Of a stretch of 64,000 nucleotides of DNA, positions 10,529-24,770 are shown in pieces (the stretch's first letter is position 1; each line of letters opens with the position of its first letter). The position numbers were made by a program, and so were the translations under genes. The notes under the pieces are model-generated. The model saw only the letters and a program-made list of their open reading frames with translations. It did no database searches and was not told the origin of the DNA. This stretch comes from Himantopus leucocephalus (taxonomy: Eukaryota; Chordata; Aves; Charadriiformes; Recurvirostridae), in the NCBI GenBank assembly GCA_003993805.1, contig RSEF01000003.1:42011754-42075753 (forward strand), in the 5' to 3' direction.

Positions 10529-13500
10529 ATGACATAATAGTTTTTAGTGCCCAGTCCAAAAAGTGAGCACATATTCTAGGAACTGCAATGAGAATCTGTA
10601 GCAATCAGTTTGCAACAACAGGCATTTTGAGGACAGGTCAAACGTGTGGGCAGGTATTTTAGTGCCCGCTTTGCTAGACCATGAATACACTATTAAATAA
10701 TAAAGAATTTAAAGAAAATATTTTGCTACATGTCTAACAACCACCCACCAATGCACTTTTAATAAATACCAAAACAACCTGTAACTAGCTGGAAATTTTC
10801 AGTGGCTCAATGATAATAAGTTCTTAATTTGAGAGCAGAACGCAATTTATATGCCCAAAAAAATGATCAGTGCTTGAAAGCAGATGTCTCAAGAGACATA
10901 AATAACCATGTTGGTAATCCTGAACCTTCATTTCCACCAATTTTTATTGTATTCATCTTTGCTGCAGTAACTTTCTTAATGAAAGCATAGAAAAATAGTT
11001 CATATTCTAAATGGTTTTTTTTTGTTTTGTGACAGAATACATAATGAGGTCCACAGATAGTCCAAGGAATCTGTATCACTTATCTTTAATCCAAAAGATC
11101 AGTGGAACATTCTGATACACAATGGCAGTATTCCAAAGAATTTATTTTCTATGTATTTTTGACATATATGCAAAATCAATTCTATTTTAACAATTTTTAA
11201 CATAAAATATACCTGGTGACTTGAAAAGTAAAAAGTACCAACTCCAGTACTCCTCAGAGCTTAAAACATTTTCTCTGCTAGTTCTTGTTTACATTTGTCT
11301 TCTTGTCAATTATTTGTCTAGACAATCTTATCCATCATAAATTACAACCTAATATGCAACTAGCTTGTTAAAAAAATAGGTTATAACAGAAATGAACTAG
11401 AAATTGTATATTAAATTTCAAAAGAAGATTCAGCACTGCTAGGAGAAAAATAATAAATTCCTCTTAACTTTTTCTATAGATCCTTCATCATTATTTGTAA
11501 TAGTACCCACAGTCAGGAAAATTAGACAGATTAAAATAATGTCACTCTCATGTGCAATTTTTAAAGCATATGTATTACTGGAGTAATTGCTGGATTATTT
11601 AGAAGTTTTGAGAATCGTTTATTCTTCCTGCCATTTTAAACTATATTTATTGTGTACACTAATTTTCTGTAGTAATATTTGCACAGTAAATTATGCTTTA
11701 CTCTGTGGGAGGCAGATTTGCAAATTAGATAATCATACCCTTTATTAAAAAGGTGTTTTGAGCAAAGCTTTTGAAATGCTATTTAAAAATATCTCTAACG
11801 CTAGTCCAACCCACAACTGAATCATGGATACTGGATGTATTCATTATGCACTATTTCAGTTTTTAGTGAATTATTATTTACAAGCATATCATACTCCAGT
11901 GTGATGACAATGAAAGCAACAGGCCGAGATGCAAAACTCAGTCCCACTCTCGTTACTCTGATGATTGATCACACAGTGCCAACAAGCCACAATAACATAT
12001 GACCTGCTCATATAATAACATGCATATAATCCTGTGAATGTAAACTGAACTTCTGCCTCTCATAAATATTAGTACAAGACTGAAGAATAATAAATCACGT
12101 CAGCAAACACAATTCTGTCTCTAAGAATAAGCAGCTTTACTTCAGCTTTATTTCTCTTCCTAGTTATTTGCAAGCTTCCTAGTTGTTTTTCTAGGCTGAT
12201 GGATATTTTTATTTCTCTTCTAACCAAATTACCAATGAAATGGACTTGCAGATATTTCATCTGTAACTGTATACTAAATATTCACACATCAATGCCTAAA
12301 AACCCACTCAATTAAGCAGCCTGATTTACAAAGCATCCACAGTTTGTAACATTGTCAAAAAAAAAAGAGATGTGGGTGTTCATAACTTTTTAAAAAGTAG
12401 CATATTCATTAGATGCCTAACTTTGAGAATCCAAGTAGGAGGATTCAAAAAAATTAATTTTAGTACAGAATTTAAGCAAAACATCTGTACCCCTATTTGT
12501 GGGAGTAGCCTGGAAGAAACTGAACCCATCATCTCTTTTCAAGTTACATTTAAATTTATACCTCTCAGTCTTTTTGGCAGTCCTTTCTGCTTAAATGAGA
12601 TTCTGTCTGGTGACAGTGATGAAACACACTCAATATTACCAAGGAAAAACATCCATTTCTAGGGCTCTACATAGAAGGCGTAGCTTTCCATGTTTTCAAG
12701 CTTGTCATCAAAAAGATGGACCCAGTACAGAAATACACAGCTGTGACGACAAGTCCCGTCAGCAAAATAGGATGAATCATATTCACCAAATCCCAAAACA
12801 GAAGAGACAGAGAATGAATTATGAGTCTTACAGTTTCAGTTCTAGAAGAGAAGACCTTTCAATAACAGTGTCAAGCTCCTGCATGTTTATCATTAGCAGA
12901 CCGTGAAGGTTGCCTGGCCACCTCCTACAAAAACTTGCTTTCAGTTGCTTATGACTATTTCAGTCTAAAACCATCACTGTCTGTACAAGTCATCTGCAAA
13001 AGACTGAGCATTTATAGGATATTCCATCCAAACCAGTTATTTCCATCAAAAGCAGAAGTTTTCAACATTCAAAACTTTTTTATGTTACTGTATCTAAAAA
13101 CTGTAATGTCCTCATGTTTTGGGAAGCATGGTTTGACAAGGGAGTGGCCTTTTGTCACAAGTATGCTTTTCACTTTTCTCAGGAAAACTGAAAATCCAGT
13201 CAAGTTCTACATCCTGAAGAATGTCATTTTTCACATAGTGAAAAAAAAATCGAAAGCTCTAAAGAGCAGGACAGCCGTTTCAGGGGACAAAACTGGAAAA
13301 CTCACAGAAATACCAGGAGGATGAAACCAGAGTAGGGTCCGGAATAAAAAATAAAACAAGGGAAAAGGAGACCAACACAGTGAAAAACAGCTAGTGGTGG
13401 AACTGAGGTCAGACCCGCACTGCAATCAATTCATTTTCAAAGCCTAGAACACAAGACAGCTCCAAGTCCTCAGTGGTTCTTTTGAATCATTTTGGTTGCC

Positions 13501-16500
13501 TATGCCACTACATGCTGATCACCTGTATTTTAACATATCTTGTTAATCTGAGCTAAACAACTGATTGTTTTAATTTTTTAGAAAGATTGTCTTCTTGTGG
13601 TTACATATACAACGTTTCCCTATTTTATCCATATTTCTGAGTACAGAATTCTCTCATAAATGAAGTGTTAGATTTGACAAACCTGGTAGCGAAAAAAACT
13701 TGATACACTGAGCATGCTTTCTGTTAATATATCAAAGATAAACACTCATCAACAGCAGTCTATTTCTTATCAGGAGGAGTTACTAGTTTTTATACCCATA
13801 AGAGTTAGCACAACAGCGAAGACCAAAATCCTTTCCTCCTCTTATTTCCAGATAGTGGATGTCATCTGCTGGTCACAGTGGAACAGCTCATTGGCAAAGA
13901 GAAATGCATTACCTGAAACTTAGGCTGTACAAACTGAAGGAGTAACAACATTCAGAAGGAAAGTGCTTCTTGGGTTTTTCCTCTGTCACAATCTCCTTTA
14001 AAAATCCACAAGAAATCTAATTCTACTTAGGCTGTTGTTACATCAGTACAATTATACTCTTTTCTTTTATGCTTGCAAACAAGGTCAAAGTTCTATGTTA
14101 CAATTTTTCAGTTTTCACTCTTTGGAAACAACTGTGATCCTGAGAGCTGTCAAAGGTCATGAGGCCATTATTAACAGAACAGACTGTCTTAACTGCTTGG
14201 AAGTTGTAATTCCCAGTATGATGTTTACTTTCTTTATGGATTTGGGGCCTCATATGTTCCATCTCTAAAAAGGACAAGTAAAGAGGTTTTTTTCCTCTTA
14301 TCCTCCATCTCTCCCTCTGGTCTCCTTTCTAACTTTACGTAAGTCCAATGTATCTACATTACTGAGAGCTGTTTTGCTTTTTTATCTGTTCTCTGAAAAT
14401 GTAAAACTCTTAGCAACAGATCAAAGCGATATTGGGTAAGGAGCCATGCAACTACCTTTCAGCCTGTGTGGATAAACCAGGTCAAATCAACTCAACAGCC
14501 ATTACAACATACGCTTTTGTATCCAGAAGCTTAGATGAACATTAGCTAACAGTATATTGCCCTAATGCAGTGTAAATGTGCTAATTTTTAAGGTGATTAG
14601 GAAAATTCCATGCTAATTAAAAAAATAAAAAAAATCTCATAGGATCAACAGCACTATAGAGGTTCTAGGCACACATCCAAATTAACAAAACATTTTTTGT
14701 TTAACTACATGCTGATCCTGCAAATTCTACCTTATTATGCTAATATTATGTGTATTATTCAAAACTTTACAGTTCCCTTTTATTTGTAGAAATGATGTTG
14801 TATTTGTAGCTACTGCAATAAGTAATGGAAAAATCTAGGATATTATCAGTTGGGAGGGTACTATTGCTTTAGAATCTGGACGGAAGCAGCTACCCTTTGA
14901 TTCTTGCAGCATCAGAGAGACAATCTGTATAAAATACTATTTTGCCCCTTTCTAGAAAGCACAGCAGACACCCAACAGGAAAATCTTCCTAATCTCTGAC
15001 CAGATTTATTATAAACCATACACATTACAATAATCATATTTCAAAGTAGGAATCCTATAATCTTTCAGGATCAAACAGGTAGGGCAAATGTGCACATCTT
15101 TTGTGTCTGTAATACCTGACCTGTCTCAGTAGAAATCCGAACCTCTGCGTAATAACCAATAGAACATCATTTGAAGAGATTCTCTTACTGTTAAATTTAA
15201 TCCATAGCTGAAGTCTTCACAGTGGATGAAATCCAAATAAATATAAATACTAACCCTTCCAGAATGTGCTACACCAACTCTAATGAGCAATTCTTTCCCT
15301 TTGCAGTAAACATGAAACAATATATCTATGAGATGCAAAACCTGCTTATTTATCTCATAAGCTATCAACTATAAAACATAATAATGGACACCAAATTTTT
15401 TACTTCAAAGGATTTTATTGTAAGTTTTCAACTACTACGCTTTCCATTTTATGTTGCTGAAATCAATAGTCAACCTGTGTGACTAGGAAAATTGGTGCCT
15501 ATCAAATATTGCTGGAAGAGGGGACTGGGAATTCATGCTCTGAGTCACCTCTGACTTGTCCTTACACGAAGGAAAGGAGATGCATCATCAGCTCTCTCCT
15601 GGGCAACACAGTTTCAAAGTAGCAGAGCATACGGGGCCATCAAAATCCTTTGTGGCAAGATGTAACAATGCACCTAGGTACTGACAGTAGTAAATTGCAT
15701 ATTAACAGTCAATATTTTCTTTACACATATGTAAACAAATCAGTTTTTGTAACTAAAATGAATAATGCATACCTTCTGTTTTCAGTCAATACTGATTCGT
15801 GTGCTTAATTCAATTAAAAAATTATTCAAAACACATGAAATGCAACCACCCACAGAATTTTCCATCTGTCCCATGAGCATTACAGAAGCTAGATGTGCTT
15901 CATTCAAATTTAGGTGTGCCATCCCCTACTGCCAGGCAAAAAATTAATACGTTATAAAACCAGTTTATGAAGATGAATAGTGTACCACACCTCAGTTCTT
16001 TAATTCATTTTCTCCCTCTTGCTGTATGTCTTTTAAAAGTAATATTTCCATTCTGATTCAGGCTGTGTGTAATGTTCCCCAGATTATTTTGCATTACAGA
16101 CTGCTTTGATCTGATTTACTTGCTCTAAAATAATAATTGTATCAAAAATCATACATTTCTCTTGAAAGGTATACACATTCACCTCTAATATAAAGCAAAG
16201 CAATTAAAATGCCATATTGAAAGTTGTTCACTCAAAAAAAAATACATCTTTAATCATGAAATACTTGTAGTCAGAGAAACTCCAGCAGATATTTGGGTCA
16301 GGGACAGAAAGCCTCAAGGAGTCCTAAGACTAAGGACTGTCTGCCAGGAAATTCTTCATGGATTTAGGGACATATACTCTCAGAGTTTCTCTACTCATAA
16401 AAAGTGTAATAATACTTTCAAACATAAATATCTATTTAAAAATATCTCACTGTGTATACTTGTGGTTTATCTGTAAATGTGTAAACATGTAAAGCCCCTG

Positions 16501-19017
16501 TTTGAATTTGCATGGCACTGCATTTGAACATACACTGCACAATGTGGAAAAAAAGAACTTATTTTACTACGCACTTTATTAACTACAAAATCAAAAAGCT
16601 TGGAAGACTAATTAGTGATTATTTGTGCAGCTTCTTACAGATTTAAATTTTGTCTGGTTTTGGTTTAAGGTGCCAAAATATTGTTACTAAGCCATTAAGC
16701 AAACAACTGCTGCTTTAAAGGACACTCTGCTTATCATTCAGTAACATACCAGCACAAAAAGCTGCAACAAAGTACTGTCTGGACAGAAATACCCACATGC
16801 ATTTCCCAGCAAACAACCCACCTGCCTCAGAAGTGAATTATGCAAGAGGTAATAAAGCAAGAGGCTTAAAAATTCAGAGATGATAAAGACAGTCTCAAGG
16901 AGCTGGCAAACTATGTGGACTTCTACTCTTTTCCTGCTACTTTTGAATACACATTCAAGGAGGGAGTATAACACAAATTTTACAGATATCACCCCTATGT
17001 GCAACTATCACATTCATTTAGATCATCCACCAACCTGGAGTTTCCTCCTTGACCTTATTCAACTTATTCTGTTTCAAAATTCCACATTTTAACATTTGAC
17101 GTTAACTACAGTATCAAGACTTTTGCAGGTATCTATTATGCACAACCACATACTATTTTCTAGATGCTTTTAATTTTATTTTACCAATATCTCAACTTTC
17201 ACATTACCAAGCAAAGATGTGCCACTTCTCTACTAAACTGCATGTCTATGCTGGGGATTTAACTTAACCTTTCAAATGCCTTTGTTTGGTATTGCTTTAT
17301 TGTCTAAAAAAAAATAAAATAAAAAAAAATCCACATTCTTGCAAATTTTCCAAAATAACCAGAACTCTTCTTCATTATTCTCCTAAGGAACCCAACTTTT
17401 CTAAAGAAACAAAACAATTCTAATAAGAATTATGTGGACAGTTATGTCCAAAAATAGGAGCTTTAACAGAAACTGTAGATATAGCTAACCTCCATGATAA
17501 ATGAGCTGGAAACTTACACAATGCGAAAGAATTCTTTTGCCATTTTGAGTTTATAAAGTGAGACTTATACAGCCATTAACCTGTACACATACTTGCAACT
17601 GTATCAGCCCAAAGAGGTCAAATTAATTGTCAGTGTACTACTGACCAAATCACACATCAAACACAGCACTCAAAGCATATTGAGCTGTATTCTTACAACA
17701 GCTAAACACACTAGGCATGTTTCTTATTTCAAATAAGACCTCATTGTAATTGTACTTCATTTCTGTGGACCTTTCTGTATCACCTAATACTTACTGAATT
17801 TATATACACTGGAGAAAAATTCTGTATTACTGGACTTTCCAATTTATTGAACACTGGGCACTCAAATGATTTCTTGGCAAGTCCATTCATAATTCATATT
17901 GCACTGAGCAGTATATTTGTTTGCTTTCTAGGACCTCTGTCCAACCTTCTCATTCAAGTCCTGTGCTGTGCCACTTGAACAATGGCTGTTACTGATTTTT
18001 CCCTCAATAATTGCCTTATCACCAGCTGTAAACATTGTACTGTGCAACTAGAACTGGTCAATACTCGGAGAAACACCAAGAAAACCTGAAATTCCTAACT
18101 CCCTGTTACCATTAAAAGACATTTAGATGTGGGATAGAGGCAGAGCTTACAGGATTGTTAAGGAAAGGCTATATCAGTCTTTTGAAACCAGTCCAGTGAC
18201 ATTAGTTGCCTATGCTTTTTTAAGGCATGTAAAAAGTCAGTTCTCAAGGAAAGGCAACCTTTTTTGTGGATGATATCTTTGTAAATATGTCAAGAAAAGA
18301 GTGCAAATACCTGGAAGATGGAACAAGCTTCCCACTCCTAAATACATGCTTTATATCCAGTAAGGAGGGATGAGAGCGCTTCTAAGGAGTTAAAGCTCAA
18401 AACCATTGATTAGTACTATTCACAGGGACTCACTATATTTACAAGAATATCGCTTTCTGTAAGACAAGAAAAACTGTCTCACACTCAATTAAGCAGAACA
18501 CTATCTTCAACCCCTTCCAGCTCACAGAACTCCCCAACTAGTAGACTGAAGGCAGCACAAAAGTAGTCTGCACACACTCACTGCTTTACAAGATCCTCGC
18601 ACCGAGGCACAGAGAACCATAAAACTCCTTTTGGCTTACAAACAGTATTTGAAAAGGCCAAGCCAAAAAAGACGGAGAGGAAGGACATCTGAAGCTACTA
18701 GTCATACTGCAGGAAACCACAGTATTATTTCCATCCTCCCACTGTTACAGGCACATTGTTTCGGTAAGAAAAAACAGACTGGAGGTGTCATTGTGGTTCG
18801 TGGTTCATATATCAACTGCAGCTCCATCACACATATCTACAGGTTTTCAAATAAACAGCAAACTTTCAGCAATTACAGACAAATAACAGAACACCCAGAA
18901 AATGCAGCCTGAACTCTGATCTTCTGCGTTTATGCATACTCTTTAAGAACACAATCACTTTCTTTACCATCTGGCCTCTGTTTTTTAATGCAAAGCAAAG
19001 CAACTGTTCTTTTGCTT

Positions 19018-19324
19018 GTGAGATCAGAAAAAGTTATGTTTGTATTTGTATATGGCAACCCTCCTGCCAGCATAAGGAAAGTTATTAAAAACAACTTGCT
19101 TTTGGGTTTTAAGCACAGGGACAAAAACATACATCTTCTACCTCCAAACTATTTTCACTTGCCTAATTTTNGTGAGATCAGAAAAAGTTATGTTTGTATT
19201 TGTATATGGCAACCCCCCTGCCAGCATTAGGAAAGTTATTAAAAACAACTTGCTTTTGGGTTGTAAGCACAGGGACACAAAACATACATCTTCTACCTCC
19301 AAACTTTTTTCACTTGCCTAATTT
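19018..19324. repeat. Direct 153-bp duplication split by a single N
   Basis: Copy 1 (19018-19170) and copy 2 (19172-19324) both begin GTGAGATCAGAAAAAGTTAT and run in parallel to TTCACTTGCCTAATTT, with about five substitutions and one 1-base insertion. The only base between them is N at 19171. A contig join with unmerged overlapping ends, or two haplotypes placed in series, explains this better than a biological tandem duplication. Confidence 0.93.
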
Positions 19325-21825
19325 CCCCCCTTCCAATCCAGACTATTTATAAACTAACACCCTCAATTTAATGTTGCAAATACCCTTGTTATGATAGCAA
19401 GTTACAGCATTCCCTCTGTTGTTAAAAAAGTGCAAATCTTCTTCCTCATTTTTCACAGGGAATTAACCAGAAGGAAAAGTGCAGAATCTTGAAAATCACC
19501 ACCCAAAAGATAAAAGTTTCAAAAAGTCTTAAGAAACAACAAAGAAAAGATTCTTTGATTTTTTTTTGTTTCATTTCATATATAATTAATACTACTTACA
19601 TCAAAGAAACACATAGATTTACTCATTAATAGGCTGCATTTCTTTGTCCTAATTTCTGAGAGCCCATTGGGCTAGGATTTTTCACAGGAGTCTGCTGAGC
19701 CAGATTTTTAAGCCCACCGGTGCTTAGAAACACTGAGTACACAGCAACAATACCATGATTTCAAGTATTGAGCAGGGCTGCATAGCCAATTTGACACTGC
19801 TACTTTATATAATGTTTGTCTAAAGGGCTTAAAACGAGCATTTGCACTTTCATGTGTTCTTAGCTTGAACCACACAGATTTATGAATCTGTCTGGTTTTT
19901 CAGGTTTTCAGATTTGCAGCTACATATCAGCCTAATTAAAATTCAAACTGCTTTGTAACTACTCTGCGTGTATTAATGAAGTACATTCTGCTGTAAACCC
20001 ATCAGAGAAAATATTTAAAATGCTGAGCTCTAGAGGCCTTAACAGAACATGGCATTGTGTAACCTTGTGATGTTCAGTTACCCAGGGTAATGCAGCAAGC
20101 CCGGAGCTGCTGGGGCTGTGCTTGCATTGAACAGCCGTCGCTTGCGACTTTCATCAGATACGAATGTACAGCAAATAAGAACTCCCACCTCAAAACATTT
20201 TGGCTTTGCTCTATGTATCACTTTATTTCTCTTTCAAGGACTTTCTTATGGTATTTTAGTACAGTTAGTGTATTTGGGGAAGGCAAATAATCTGTTTCCA
20301 GTCCTTAACACCTAGTCCCAAGATAAGTATTAAGAGTCCCAAGACTTTTATAGTAAATGGGGAAAAAAAACCCAACTACCAAGACTCATCAACTATGCAA
20401 TTGTGTCAGGGCATTGCTTTGAACAGAATGTTCGAAATGCAAATAGATAAAGCCATCATGCAATAATAGCAACTCCCCCTTTTAATAAGAATGATACTAA
20501 AAAGGGTAGGACTCAGAAGCTAAATCACAGCAAACTGGCAGGTTTTCAGAAGCCTGCAGAAAACTCACCAAACCAATTATAGGATTGTACACCGCATATC
20601 TGACCTTTTCACATCATAGTGCTTGGGTCACAGCTGTATCTCAGAGAAGATTTTTCAGCGTAATATCTGCTTCTTTTTATATTTTAATCTTTAAATACTA
20701 AGAGGCCTAAACAGTTACTGGGAAAAATTATTTCATGGGATTTTTCAGGTCTTCTGAGCTAAAACTCAATGTATACCTCTGAGAACACTAGATTTGATAA
20801 TGAACATTTCTGTAAGATCACAATAATCCATGCCTGTATGTATTTCAAATTCCAAATATATGCTGCAACAGAAGATACAAGCTGAACAATGAGAATAATA
20901 AGATTTCCTCGATTGGCTGTATTACAATTACACTATTTAGTCTGTGATACCTTGCAAAGTAAAGTATCACGCATTTTGCTTACTTTTTAAAAACTACCTG
21001 CATTACAGATGACAGCACAAACATGCTAAGTTGTATTATTACGTCTACTAATATTGCACACAATTTTCAGCTGATATAAAGCCATATTTCTGTTTCTGCT
21101 TTACATCCATGGAGATCTGACCCCCTGTCTTTCATAGTCTGAATGTTTCACATTCATTTTAAATTATTCACTTTCCATCTCAAGAAATAGTTCTGTTGGT
21201 TTGTGGGATTAAGTGCAAGGGTCACAATTAGGTCTGGTGGATATGGCTACACATCTACATTTAGGGTCAGGATTTATACGAGACTTAAAAGGAATAAAAA
21301 TTGAATCTGATATACATAAATAATAAATATAACATTCACAATTATATAAATGATGCGCTACATAAAACTACATACAAATGTAGTGAAACACACTCTGCTC
21401 TTATTTACGTTGCTTCTATAGAGAAGCATTTTACTGGGAAAGAATGATCCATTGAATAAAAACCTGTCTGATCTATGCCTTTGACGATTTCCTCTATCTA
21501 TGTCTAAATTATGTATGTAAAGTAGGGCAAGTAATGTGTAAGTGTGCATAAATTTATTACCAACTCTTCATTCAAATTATTAAAATCAATTATCTTAGTG
21601 AACGTCTGCTAAATGGAGTCTTCTGAACATGAGATTACATAAGATTAAGTGCCATCTTTGCCATTAAATATGAACATTCATTTTGGCAACATGACACAAA
21701 GGCAATTAAAACGGCCTTGGAGGTGCACCTAGAAAGCCTTGCCAAAGCCCGGACAGTCTTGACTTTTTTAGAAAGATGCAATGGAAACATAAGCACAGAA
21801 AGGAACCACAGCAACTATCAAAACT

Positions 21826-21841
21826 AAAAAAAAAAAAAAAA
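21826..21841. repeat. 16-A homopolymer
   Basis: A run of 16 As is followed by CC, A7, CAAAACCACC. It is low complexity and could be the poly-A remnant of an unidentifiable insertion, but no element body is recognisable. Confidence 0.8.
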
Positions 21842-23643
21842 CCAAAAAAACAAAACCACCTTACCATACGGCAAATTCACAGAACGATCCACTGTAAACA
21901 CAAGCAGAAAACACTGATTTGATTCATCAGCGTGAATCAAATTAAAAAAAAAAAACCTTAGCATTTCATAACATCAGTAACTGCTCAAAAAGCATCTACT
22001 TGCATCCATATATTAATGGACACCACGTGCTTTTTTTTTTTATACATTTGGATTTACACAATCAAAAACTGCGTATAGCACATGTATTGTTTCTCAGCTG
22101 TCAGAGTTTCAGGCTCAGTTTCTCTGGAGTCAGAAAGATTATTTGCCTTGCCCACTGAGAACATGCTCAAGTGTTTGCTGTACAAGACAAAAAAAAGCCT
22201 TCAGGTCTTCACTCAGAGACAAATGGAGAAAAGTTTTTCTCCCGGAGGCGATCAGGGTACAGGAGTTCAGGCCACTGACCCTGCCCAATATTCAGGATGA
22301 CACCTTTCTCTAGACACATCCATATAGAATTTGACTGCTGGCACGAACATTTTTTGTGTAAATACTGGAGACTCGTACTTCCTTGTGACCTTGTCTGTGC
22401 CAGGTGACCATCCAACCTACCCTCCCTGCCCTCATCCTCCCCTTCTCTTCCTGCATAGCCACCTGTTCAGCTCCTGCCGATTCACCTACTTGTTGAAAAC
22501 AGACCAAAAAAGTGCAAAGGAAAACCTCAAGAGAATTGGTATTTGGCAGCACAAGAAACAGCATGCAAGTCTTACCCTCAGGCTTTATTTTCTAACCCCT
22601 CACACAACAGCAGCATCCAGGGACCAAAATAGAATGGAACATCACCGATATATGAAGTTCTGGGTCATGAAGCAGACAGCCCCAGCTGAATGGCCTACAC
22701 CAGCCCAGCACCAATCTGCAGAACCCTTCCCGGAGCTGCAACCATGCCCTGCTGCAGGACAAAAATGACTTTTCAAAAGCAAAAATGGAAAAAAAGTTAA
22801 AGTCCTTCCTCACTTTACAAATAGAACTCTTAAGGGTATAATAAGCTTTTGGACTCTTCTCTCATCACTGTAACGCAGAGTATATATATAATGTAATTCA
22901 CAGCTTAGTGGGAAGTTCAAACCATAGGATCACACATTGCACTGTCTTCTTAAAAAAAAAAAAGAGAAAAAAAAATTGGGGAGGTTTTTTTAGATCTTTA
23001 GATGTCTATGTTATCCTTCACTCTCTCAAGTCCAAATTGCTGAGAGCTCCAGAGTAAGGAAATAAACAAAAAAAGAGACAGTGTTTTTAATGGTCCTTTT
23101 TAATGATGTAAAGCAGTTCTTTTATACCTCAGAACATCATGGAATTAAAGTGACCAAGTTTACCACCTGCCATAAAAACAAGAGGAAAAAAAACACGTTA
23201 TGCCGTTAGAAAAGCATAACTCACTCTCAGTGTTCTGCTGTTCACAAGGGATCAAAACCACATTTGAAACTGGCCCAGAGCTGAGTATTTTTCATTCTGT
23301 ACCACCGACAGGTATAGATTTCAGGAGCTGTTAAAACACAGCTCTAGATTGTTTGCTTTTCAACACTCCATGCATTATTTAGGTCTGAAGAAAAATTACT
23401 TCAATAGCAGACAGCATAATCTTTAATGAATGGACTTCCTCATTAGCAATCTGTTTATATGTAAAAAACAACAATCTACATTTTCAAATGTAAAGAAATA
23501 GACCTCCCTAGTCATTAGAATAAGTTAACTATTCATGATTCTTGTTTTAATAAAAAGGATGGTCTTCCACACAAGGAATAGATTTAAAAGTATGGCACAC
23601 ATTGATGAAACAAAGTCACCTATAGGCCATTGTCAAAAAAGAA

Positions 23644-23707
23644 GGGGAGGTTGGACTACCTGACCTTTAGAGGTCACTTCCAACCCAAACTACTCTATGA
23701 TTCTATT
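23644..23707 (+). mobile_element. CR1 3' end fragment
   Basis: GGGAGGTTGGACTACCTGAC, then TTTAGAGGTCACTTCCAACC and CTATGATTCTATTT match the CR1 3' terminus. About 64 bp are retained. Confidence 0.92.
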
Positions 23708-24260
23708 TTGAGGAACTTGGTGACATGCTCAGAGAAACAATCAGGAAGCTGCTATACTCCCAAAAGTAGCAGATAAACTGCATTTACAGGGTAAGTGCAG
23801 CAACTAATCTTACTTACCTTCCCAAGTTAAAATAATGAATGAAATAAAGTTAGCATAAAGTGTAAAATAGCTTTTATCCCATTATCAGCCAGAGCTAGAG
23901 AACAGTCCCTGCTAGAACTCAGAACACATCCCTGATTTCTCCAATGCCATCACTATCACTAATATAGAGTCTAGTTCCTCTCTGTGTCCTTCACAACTGC
24001 AATCCAATCCAATGGCTCAAATATTTCATTTCAAAACAAGATTACATTTGCTGTACAAAGACCCAGTACCCTCTGACTCAGTCTGGGGTCTGACTGCCTG
24101 GGAGGCAGCTTTGCACAAAAAGGTCTGAGAGCAGTAAGATGGGCATGACCCCACAGTGTGCTCTAACAGCAAAGAAAGGTAATAGCCTCCCATGCCTACT
24201 AAAACTTCGTAGCCTGGAGTTACTATTTTTCCCTTTTACTCAGCACTTGCTAGACTATAT

Positions 24261-24770
24261 AGAATCATAGAATAGTTTGGGCTTGAAGGGACCTGTAAAG
24301 GTCATCTAGTCCAACCACTCTGCAATGAGCAGGGACATCTTCAACGAGATCAGGTTGCTCAGAGCCCGGTCCAACTTGATCTTGAATGTTTCCAGGGATG
24401 GAGCATCTACCACCTCTCAGGGCAACCTGGTCCCGTGTTTCACCACCCTCATTGTAAAAAATTTCTTCCTTATACCCAGTCTAAATCTACCCTCTTTTAG
24501 TTTAAAGCCATTACCCCTTGTCCTATCACAATGGGCCCATCTTTCTTATAAGCTCCCTTTAAGTGCTGAAAGGCTGCTATAAGGTCTCACTGGAGCCTTC
24601 TCTTCTCCAGGCTGAATGACCCCAACTCTCTCNNNNNNNNNNAGGTGCAGGACCTTGCACTTGGTCTTGTTGAACCTCATGAGGTATATATGGGCGCACT
24701 TCTTGTCCTTGTCCAGGTGCCTCTGCATGGCATCCCATCCCTCAGGCACGCCAACCATACCACTCAAACA
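24261..24770 (-). mobile_element. CR1 retrotransposon, 3' part with gap
   Basis: On the + strand the element starts with AGAATCATAGAATAGTTTGG (CR1 3' end, reversed). It then runs through the 3' UTR and the C-terminal RT coding region. Minus-strand translation beyond the gap shows HLDKDKKCAHIYLMRFNKT and KCKVLH, typical of the CR1 RT C-terminal part; nearer the 3' end there is a QPGEEKAP remnant. About 300-400 bp that normally join these two parts are absent across the N10 at 24633-24642. Orientation is RYR2 sense. Confidence 0.93.
24633..24642. other. Assembly gap (10 Ns) inside CR1
   Basis: Ten Ns interrupt the CR1. The flanks correspond to CR1 positions normally several hundred bp apart, so the N count is probably a placeholder and not a measured size, unless a real deletion is present. 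Confidence 0.9.

Noticed and set aside
22331..22768. 145-codon ORF rich in P, H and S
   Set aside because: No family resemblance, no splice or conservation evidence, and overlapping ORFs on the opposite strand show the region is simply stop-poor.
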